This document shows, in pieces, positions 1-5,171 of a DNA stretch of 7,622 bases; position 1 is the first letter of the stretch; the number at the start of each line of letters is the position of its first letter. The DNA is from Clostridium sp. CAG:921 (GTDB lineage: Bacteria; Bacillota; Clostridia; TANB77; CAG-465), in contig HF991973.1 of assembly GCA_000433135.1 (NCBI GenBank), positions 4,203 to 11,824 on the forward strand, written 5' to 3'. A model generated the notes under the pieces. That model did not search any database and had not been told where the DNA came from. It saw only the letters and a program-made list of their open reading frames with translations. The position numbers and the translations under genes are program-made.

Positions 1-3
1 TCT

Positions 4-48
4 AACTAAAATTCGATATGACATTTAGTTGAATTTTATTGAATTTAA
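4..48. repeat. AT-rich inverted and direct repeats around the promoter
   Basis: AACTAAA at 4-10 is the exact reverse complement of TTTAGTT at 24-30. TAAAATTC at 7-14 is the exact reverse complement of GAATTTTA at 31-38. In addition, TTGAATTTTA (29-38) is followed at once by TTGAATTTAA (39-48), a tandem near-repeat with a 10-bp period, about one helical turn, covering the -35 and spacer. This could be an operator, the weak remains of an upstream gene's 3' end, or chance in AT-rich DNA. No known regulator motif is recognised. Confidence 0.25.
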
Positions 49-57
49 TGATATAAT
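29..57 (+). promoter_or_regulatory. Probable sigma-A promoter with extended -10, driving the cluster
   Basis: A -35-like TTGAAT lies at 29-34 and a perfect -10 TATAAT at 52-57, separated by the ideal 17 bp. A TG at 49-50, one base before the -10, makes it an extended -10 (TGATATAAT). Transcription would start near 63-66, leaving a leader of about 20 nt before the first ATG, with the Shine-Dalgarno inside it. In such AT-rich DNA chance matches are common, but the spacing, the TGn element and the position directly before the first gene together support a real promoter. Confidence 0.6.
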
Positions 58-73
58 TTACCTGATATTATTT

Positions 74-78
74 AGGAG
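74..78 (+). promoter_or_regulatory. Shine-Dalgarno AGGAG, fixes the permease start at 87
   Basis: AGGAG lies 8 nt before ATG 87. A longer in-frame start, GTG at 78, shares its first base with this ribosome-binding site and has no site of its own, so ATG 87 is preferred. Confidence 0.75.
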
Positions 79-86
79 TGAAGATA

Positions 87-878
87 ATGAGCTTTTTTAA
101 AGAATTAATAAAAAATAGAAGTTTGATAGCTAGACTTGGAAAGAATGATTTTAAAAATAGATTTGCAAGTACTAGTTTAGGAGCTGTGTGGGGATTTATT
201 TCACCTTTTATATTTATGTTTACGTATGTTATTGTGTTTCAGTATATACTTAAAACAAAAAGTGGTGGAGATGCTCCTTTTATTGTTTGGTATTTGCCTG
301 GTATGGCAATGTGGAATTTTATAAATGATGCGATAATTACAGCTAGTAACTCGATTAGGAGTTATTCATATTTGGTAAAGAAGGTTGTATTTCCTGTTGA
401 TATAATTCCAGTAATTTCCATAGCTTCTTCGTGTGTTATAGGTATATTTTTGTTTATAATAGCTACAGTTGTTTGTCTTTGTTTTGGCTATGTTATAAAT
501 ATACTAAAATTTATTTATATGCTAGTATGTACATTAGCGTTTATAATAGCATTTACAAGACTTACTTCAGCACTTTCAACATTAATACCAGATGTCGTGC
601 AACTACTTAGTGTACTTATGCAGTTGTTTTTTTGGTTTACGCCAATAATATGGAATTTATCAATGCTAGAAGGGGTACCAAATATATTAAAATTAGCTAA
701 ATGTATGCCGTTTACGTATTTAGTTTCAGGTTTTAGAGAAGTATTTATTCCTGGAAATATGCTAACAGAATCTTATGGAATTTATACTATAGCCTTTTGG
801 GCAATAACTATTATTTTATATATTTGGGGAAATTATGTATTTAACAAGTCTAAGAAAGATTTTGCTGATGTACTTTAG
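87..878 (+). CDS. wzm: ABC-2 type polysaccharide/polyol-phosphate export permease (Wzm/TagG/RgpC family)
   Basis: This is the integral-membrane half of an ABC exporter that moves lipid-linked polysaccharide from the cytoplasmic to the outer face of the membrane, working with the ATPase encoded two genes downstream. At 263 aa it has the family's usual length. The N-terminus is a short amphipathic interface region, then the family-typical stretch ending in SLGAVWGFISPF (about residues 30-41) leading into the first membrane span. About six hydrophobic spans follow, roughly at 35-56, 68-86, 108-135, 139-160, 168-190 and 232-252. Other family hallmarks are LVKKVVFPVDIIPV (about 96-109), FWFTPIIW (about 182-189) and the short basic tail ending FADVL. 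The first gene after the promoter, it ends 14 nt before the next start. Membership of the Wzm/TagG/RgpC family is clear. The transported polymer cannot be read from it, and wzm is used as a family label. Confidence 0.9.
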   Translation: MSFFKELIKNRSLIARLGKNDFKNRFASTSLGAVWGFISPFIFMFTYVIVFQYILKTKSGGDAPFIVWYLPGMAMWNFINDAIITASNSIRSYSYLVKKVVFPVDIIPVISIASSCVIGIFLFIIATVVCLCFGYVINILKFIYMLVCTLAFIIAFTRLTSALSTLIPDVVQLLSVLMQLFFWFTPIIWNLSMLEGVPNILKLAKCMPFTYLVSGFREVFIPGNMLTESYGIYTIAFWAITIILYIWGNYVFNKSKKDFADVL

Positions 879-880
879 TT

Positions 881-886
881 GGTGTG
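881..886 (+). promoter_or_regulatory. Weak Shine-Dalgarno GGTGTG, favours start at 893
   Basis: GGTGTG (followed by AT) lies 6 nt before ATG 893 and partly matches the GGTGAT part of the extended anti-Shine-Dalgarno complement. The in-frame GTG at 884 falls inside it and so is a less likely start. Confidence 0.45.
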
Positions 887-892
887 ATATTT

Positions 893-1861
893 ATGAAATA
901 TGAAAAAGTTGATATATTAATGGCTACATATAATGGTGAAAAATATATTAGAGAGCAATTAGATTCTATACTTTTGCAGTCTTACTCTGAGTTTAATTTA
1001 ATAATTTCTGATGATTGCTCAAGTGATAAAACAAGAGATATTCTGAAGGAATATAAAGATAAAGATAGTAGAATAATACTTTATTTTCAAGATAAAAATT
1101 TGGGTTCAAATAGAAATTTTGAATTTTTGCTTTCAAAAGTGAAAAACAAATATTATATGTTTTCTGATCAGGATGATGTTTGGAATAAAGACAAGGTCGA
1201 ATTAAGTGTAATAAAAGCAGAAGAAGAAAATGCTGATCTTGTATTTACCGACTTAGAGATTGTTGATGAAAAATTAAGTACTATTTATGTCTCTTTTAAT
1301 AAAAAAATGAAGTTATTAAGAAAAATAAAAAAGTATAATGATTACAGATTAGAGTACTTATACAATTGTGTAACTGGATGTACATTGTTAGCAAAATCAG
1401 AGAATTTATCTAAAATTTTACCACTTCCTGAAAATGCAGACATATTACATGATTATTGGATTGCATTAGTAAGCTCAATACATGGTAAAGTTTGTTATAT
1501 TGATAAACCTACCTTAAAGTATAGACAACATGGTGATAATCAAGTAGGAATAAAAAGGTACACTGATAAGTTTAAAACCTTTGATGAAAAGAGAGATTAT
1601 ATTATAGAATTGAAAATTAAAAAGTTTGAAACTTATATAAAAAGAAGTGACGAGTTTGATGAATCACTTAAGCAATTAAATAACTTAGCATTAGACTACT
1701 TCTTTGATATTAAGTCAAAAATATACTGTAATTTTAAGAATTTTGGTACGTATAACAAGATATTTAAATATGAGAGTTTCTCATATTATTTGTTTTATTT
1801 TATATTGTATAATTTTCCATTTATTTTTATATTTGTATATAACTTAAAAAGTAATAATTAA
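893..1861 (+). CDS. Family 2 glycosyltransferase, rhamnosyltransferase-like
   Basis: This is a cytoplasmic, membrane-associated GT-A transferase that probably adds a sugar, plausibly rhamnose, to the growing lipid-linked glycan. From ATG 893 it is 322 aa. The nucleotide-binding start is VDILMATYNGEKYI (about residues 6-19). The acidic DDCSSD lies at 40-45 and the metal-binding DxD-type motif, read as SDQDDVW, at about 91-97. VTGCTLLA is at 160-167. The HDYW motif at 186-189 (the catalytic region, often HDWW in this group) is followed by YRQHGDN at 210-216. This set is typical of the RgpB/rhamnosyltransferase-like branch of GT2. The last 25 residues or so (about 296-317) are strongly hydrophobic and aromatic, suggesting a membrane anchor. 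It sits between the exporter permease and its ATPase, genes that are usually adjacent. Donor and acceptor are unknown, and the rhamnose suggestion rests on family resemblance. Confidence 0.88.
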   Translation: MKYEKVDILMATYNGEKYIREQLDSILLQSYSEFNLIISDDCSSDKTRDILKEYKDKDSRIILYFQDKNLGSNRNFEFLLSKVKNKYYMFSDQDDVWNKDKVELSVIKAEEENADLVFTDLEIVDEKLSTIYVSFNKKMKLLRKIKKYNDYRLEYLYNCVTGCTLLAKSENLSKILPLPENADILHDYWIALVSSIHGKVCYIDKPTLKYRQHGDNQVGIKRYTDKFKTFDEKRDYIIELKIKKFETYIKRSDEFDESLKQLNNLALDYFFDIKSKIYCNFKNFGTYNKIFKYESFSYYLFYFILYNFPFIFIFVYNLKSNN

Positions 1862-1882
1862 AAAAATTGTAAAAAAATATAT

Positions 1883-1887
1883 AAGGG
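1883..1887 (+). promoter_or_regulatory. Shine-Dalgarno-like AAGGG before the ATPase gene
   Basis: AAGGG at 1883-1887, continuing into GTGTGTGA, precedes ATG 1899 by 11 nt. The GTG run brings further partial pairing closer. An in-frame GTG at 1887 overlaps this site and is an unlikely start. An in-frame ATG at 1911 has no site in front of it. Confidence 0.5.
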
Positions 1888-1898
1888 TGTGTGAAATA

Positions 1899-3245
1899 AT
1901 GAGCCAAGATATGGAGAATGTTGTTGTAGTTGAAAACTTAGTAAAAGAATACAAAATGTATGCAAGAAAAAAAGATAGATTATTAGAAAGCTTGCTACCT
2001 AATTATAAAAGACATGATATATTTAGAGCGATGAATGGCGTATCGTTTAATATAAAAAAAGGCGAAGTATTAGGAATACTTGGAAAAAATGGAGCAGGAA
2101 AGTCTACGCTTTTGAAAATGATAACTGGAGTTGTTACTCCAACTTCTGGAAAAATTGAGGTAAAAGGTAAGATTAGTTCATTACTTGAACTTGGTGCTGC
2201 ATTTAATCAAGAATTGACTGGATATGAAAATATATATCAACATGGGCAAGTGATGGGACTTACAAATGACCAAATAAAACAAAAAGAGCAAGAAATAATT
2301 GATTTTGCAGATATAGGAGATCATTTATATCAACCTGTAAAAACATACTCATCTGGTATGTTTGCAAGATTGGCTTTTGCATGTGCTATAAATGTTGAAC
2401 CAGATATACTTATAGTTGATGAAGTACTTTCTGTTGGAGATATGGCATTTCAACTTAAGTGTTTTAAGAAATTTGAAGAATTTAAGAAAAAGGAAAAAAC
2501 TATTCTTTTTGTAACGCATAATATATCTGACATACTTAGAAATTGTACACGAACGATTATTATAGATGGTGGTAAGAAGATTTTTGACGGTAGTGTTAAA
2601 GATGGCGTTGAAATGTATAAGAAGATAATAGTAGGATTAAATCCAATTCAAATGAAAGAACAAGAAATTGTTGAAAATCAAGTAAAAAAAATAGAGGATA
2701 GCGTTGGAAAAGAGGAACTGAAATTAACTATAAAAACAAATGGAAAAAAATCAACATGGAAAGAACATTTTACGCAAAATGATAAAGTTATTGATTATGG
2801 AAATGGCATGGCTGAAGTAATAGACTACGGTATTTTTGATATAAATGGTAATTATTTAGCAGCTATTGAAAATGATAAAGTAATTTGCTTAAAATCAAAA
2901 ATTTTGTTTAAATCAGAAGTTGTTGATCCTATTTTTACAATGACAATAAAGGATTTTAAAGGATTAGAGATGTGTGGAACTAATTCTATGATAGAAAAAG
3001 TTATAACTGGAAGTTTTAGAAAAGGTGATATTGTTGAAGTAACTTTTAAACAAGTTATACCACTTACTGCCGGTAGATATACTTTGTCGTTTAGTTGTAC
3101 ACATATAAATGCAAAATCTGAACTTGAAGTATTAAACAGAAAATATGATGCTTTACTTGTTGAAATATTATCATCAAAAGAGTGTGTAGGATTTATAAGA
3201 TTAGATTCGGATATTGAGTTTAGAAAGTTAAAAAATAAAAAGTAG
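1899..3245 (+). CDS. wzt: ABC polysaccharide-export ATPase with C-terminal Wzt-type glycan-binding domain
   Basis: This cytoplasmic nucleotide-binding subunit powers export through the permease at 87-878. From ATG 1899 it is 448 aa, far longer than the roughly 250 aa of simple TagH/RgpD-like ATPase domains, because of an added C-terminal domain. Visible motifs are Walker A GKNGAGKST (about residues 62-70), the signature YSSGM followed by ARLAFA (about 150-161), Walker B ILIVDEVL (about 170-177) with catalytic Glu about 175, and the H-loop FVTHN (His about 207). The YSSGM form of the signature is characteristic of polysaccharide and teichoic-acid exporters. A charged linker (about 245-295) leads to a beta-rich domain (about 300-445) resembling Wzt_C. 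Its features include a YGNGMAEV-like entry strand, DINGNY, IKDFKGLEMCGTNS and LTAGRYTLSFS. In E. coli O9a and related systems this domain binds the capped end of the finished chain before export, so its presence suggests recognition of a terminal modification here too. Confidence 0.92.
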   Translation: MSQDMENVVVVENLVKEYKMYARKKDRLLESLLPNYKRHDIFRAMNGVSFNIKKGEVLGILGKNGAGKSTLLKMITGVVTPTSGKIEVKGKISSLLELGAAFNQELTGYENIYQHGQVMGLTNDQIKQKEQEIIDFADIGDHLYQPVKTYSSGMFARLAFACAINVEPDILIVDEVLSVGDMAFQLKCFKKFEEFKKKEKTILFVTHNISDILRNCTRTIIIDGGKKIFDGSVKDGVEMYKKIIVGLNPIQMKEQEIVENQVKKIEDSVGKEELKLTIKTNGKKSTWKEHFTQNDKVIDYGNGMAEVIDYGIFDINGNYLAAIENDKVICLKSKILFKSEVVDPIFTMTIKDFKGLEMCGTNSMIEKVITGSFRKGDIVEVTFKQVIPLTAGRYTLSFSCTHINAKSELEVLNRKYDALLVEILSSKECVGFIRLDSDIEFRKLKNKK

Positions 3246-3273
3246 TGAATAATAAATAATAAAATAAAGAGAG

Positions 3274-3299
3274 CATGTGTTTATATAATTTTATACATG
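3274..3299 (+). other. Short imperfect hairpin over an alternative start codon
   Basis: CATGTGT (3274-3280) can pair with ATACATG (3293-3299), giving seven pairs including one G-U, around a 12-nt AU-rich loop. The upstream in-frame ATG at 3275 lies in the stem. There is no U-run after it, so it does not look like a terminator. It may mask ATG 3275 or be chance in AT-rich sequence. Confidence 0.25.
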
Positions 3300-3302
3300 T
3301 AT

Positions 3303-3306
3303 GGAG
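3303..3306 (+). promoter_or_regulatory. Shine-Dalgarno GGAG, favours start at 3317
   Basis: GGAG ends 10 nt before ATG 3317, a long but workable spacing. The longer alternative ATG 3275 has only an AGAGAG run ending one base before it, which is too close to serve well. Confidence 0.5.
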
Positions 3307-3316
3307 TTGTAGCCTT

Positions 3317-5164
3317 ATGTCAAGATTTGATAGTAGAGAAAAGTGTGAGAATATCAATAATTTTTTAAAAACTAGTGAGATTAGAGAGAACGTAATAAAT
3401 TGGTATGATTTTAAGAATAATTCAAAAATATTAAAAATAGGATTTGATAATCCAAAAATAGTTGAGTATTTCTTGGATAATAGTTTTAGTGTTGTTTTAG
3501 TTGAAAGTGATATTGAAAGAGTAGAAGAAGCAAAAAATATTTTTAATGACAGGTCAAATTTAAAAATTGTTAACTCATCTCTTGAAAAAATTTTTGAAAT
3601 AAATGATATTTGTAATAAAAAATTTGATTATATATTACTAGTTGATGTCATGGATAGGATAGATGAATTTATAAGCTTTTCAAATAGAAAAGATGTAATT
3701 ATAAAGATAACAGATATTTGTAGTAAGTTACTAAATAATAATGGAACAATATTGGTTAGCGTTGATAATAAATATAGTGTTAGGAATTTTTCTGGACGAA
3801 CATACGGTGATACAGATAGTTTTGATATAATTAGTGGAAGAAAAAAAAATACTGAAATGTATTCGAAAAAAGAACTTACAGATATACTTAATAAAGAAAA
3901 AAATTTCAAATTTAAATTTTACTATCCACTTCCAGATTACAGATTACCAAGCGTTATATATACAGATGAATATCTCCCAGGAAGTAATGATAGTAAGCTA
4001 AATTATCTTGTATATTATAATCCAAAAGATACAATTGTTTTTAATGAAATAGAAGTATTAAAAGAAGTAGTTAAAGATGAAAAATTTGATATATTTGCAA
4101 ATTCATATATACTTGAACTTTCAAATAATAAAAATAATTTTTGCAAAGCAAAGTTTATAAGCTTCAATAATTTTAGGAAAAAGGAAAATAAACTCATTAC
4201 TAAAATATATGATACTTATGTTGAAAAAAAGTCTGCTTTTACAGAAGGTGTTACACAGGTTGAAAATGTAAAAAAATATATAGAATTACTAAAAATTGCA
4301 AAATTTAATGTGATAGATAAAGTAAGAGATGGCAGAATTTATAGTGAGTACCAAACGTTAAGAAGCTTAGATGATATAATATGTGATTATATACTTGAAG
4401 ATAAACTAGATATAGCTTTGAGTATAATTGAAAATTGGTATAGGTATATATCCGTAAGACTTTTAGAAATATCAGATAATAAAAAAGATGATAAAGTAAA
4501 AAATGTTTTTGAAAAATATGGAGTAAGTATTTCTAATGAAGATATAAATAAACTTACTTTTTTAAAATATGGATTTTTTGATTTGATTTTTGAAAACGTT
4601 TTTGCAAAATTAGATGAAAAATATGAATTTAAAGAGTTTTATGTATATGATCAAGAATGGTGTGAGGAGTGGCTTCCTTTAGAATTTTTACTATACAGAG
4701 CTTTAAATAGCTTATTTTATCATAATTCAAAGATTTCTGCACATATTTCATTGGAACTTTTATATAAAAAATATGGAATTGAGCAGTTTTGTAGTAAATT
4801 TAAAGAATTAGAACAAAAAATACAAATAGAGTTACTAGATAATAATATTTCAAATGTATATGAAAATACTTATTCAGCACTTACGACATTAGAAGCATTA
4901 CAAGAAACAATTTATTATTCGAAAAAAGATTATGATGATATAAAAAATCAGTATGATTCGTTTATAAAGAAAGTGGAGAAAACTAATCAAGAGTGGCAAG
5001 AAGCTACTGATTTAGCATATTCAAAAGTAGGAAAACTTGAAAATGAAATAAATGAAAAAAATATATTAATAAAAAATTTGCAAAATGAAGTTGAAGAATT
5101 AAAGAAATCGAGTAGCTTATTGAATAAAATTAATAAAAAGTTATTCGGAAAATATAGAGAGTGA
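3317..5164 (+). CDS. Multidomain protein: degenerate SAM-methyltransferase-like domain, kinase-like domain, C-terminal coiled coil (WbdD-like architecture)
   Basis: The protein is 615 aa from ATG 3317; ATG 3275 would add 14 residues. Residues about 25-225 follow a class I methyltransferase pattern: a strand ILKIGFDNP (38-46) where motif I should be, an acidic end of strand 2 (VESD, 62-65), FDYILLVDVMDRI (103-115), ILVSVDNKYSVRNFSG (145-160) and YYPLPDYRLPSVIYTDEYLP (202-221). This last block resembles clostridial methyltransferase-domain proteins of surface-glycan clusters, but the expected GxGxG is absent. Residues about 256-471 look kinase-like: FANSYILEL resembles an N-lobe strand, while DLIFEN (422-427) and YDQEW (444-448) resemble catalytic-loop and metal-binding positions. 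Residues about 531-598 are charged and heptad-like, so probably a coiled coil, ending in a basic tail. WbdD, which caps and measures O9a chains, has the same domain order. A capping or length-control role next to wzt is inferred; enzymatic activity is not shown. Confidence 0.72.
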   Translation: MSRFDSREKCENINNFLKTSEIRENVINWYDFKNNSKILKIGFDNPKIVEYFLDNSFSVVLVESDIERVEEAKNIFNDRSNLKIVNSSLEKIFEINDICNKKFDYILLVDVMDRIDEFISFSNRKDVIIKITDICSKLLNNNGTILVSVDNKYSVRNFSGRTYGDTDSFDIISGRKKNTEMYSKKELTDILNKEKNFKFKFYYPLPDYRLPSVIYTDEYLPGSNDSKLNYLVYYNPKDTIVFNEIEVLKEVVKDEKFDIFANSYILELSNNKNNFCKAKFISFNNFRKKENKLITKIYDTYVEKKSAFTEGVTQVENVKKYIELLKIAKFNVIDKVRDGRIYSEYQTLRSLDDIICDYILEDKLDIALSIIENWYRYISVRLLEISDNKKDDKVKNVFEKYGVSISNEDINKLTFLKYGFFDLIFENVFAKLDEKYEFKEFYVYDQEWCEEWLPLEFLLYRALNSLFYHNSKISAHISLELLYKKYGIEQFCSKFKELEQKIQIELLDNNISNVYENTYSALTTLEALQETIYYSKKDYDDIKNQYDSFIKKVEKTNQEWQEATDLAYSKVGKLENEINEKNILIKNLQNEVEELKKSSSLLNKINKKLFGKYRE

Positions 5165-5171
5165 GTAATGT

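Noticed and set aside
78..86. GTG start at 78 for the permease
   Set aside because: It overlaps the AGGAG ribosome-binding site that serves ATG 87. Similar GTG codons at 884 and 1887 were set aside for the same reason.
1862..1898. Possible internal promoter (TTGTAA and TATATA) before the ATPase gene
   Set aside because: The two boxes are only a few bases apart instead of about 17, and such strings are expected by chance in sequence this AT-rich.
3246..3300. Possible terminator or internal promoter between the ATPase gene and the WbdD-like gene
   Set aside because: The hairpin is weak, has no G+C-rich stem and is not followed by a U-run. TATAAT at 3284-3289 has no matching -35 box at the right distance.
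3628..3909. Open frame of 93 codons on the minus strand
   Set aside because: It lies wholly antisense within the 3317-5164 gene, its product is a low-complexity F/S/L-rich string typical of the complement of AT-rich coding DNA, and no convincing ribosome-binding site or family motif is seen.
4015..4197. Open frame of 60 codons on the minus strand
   Set aside because: It is antisense to the same gene, with the same F/S/L-rich composition and no motif, so it is a shadow of the real coding strand.
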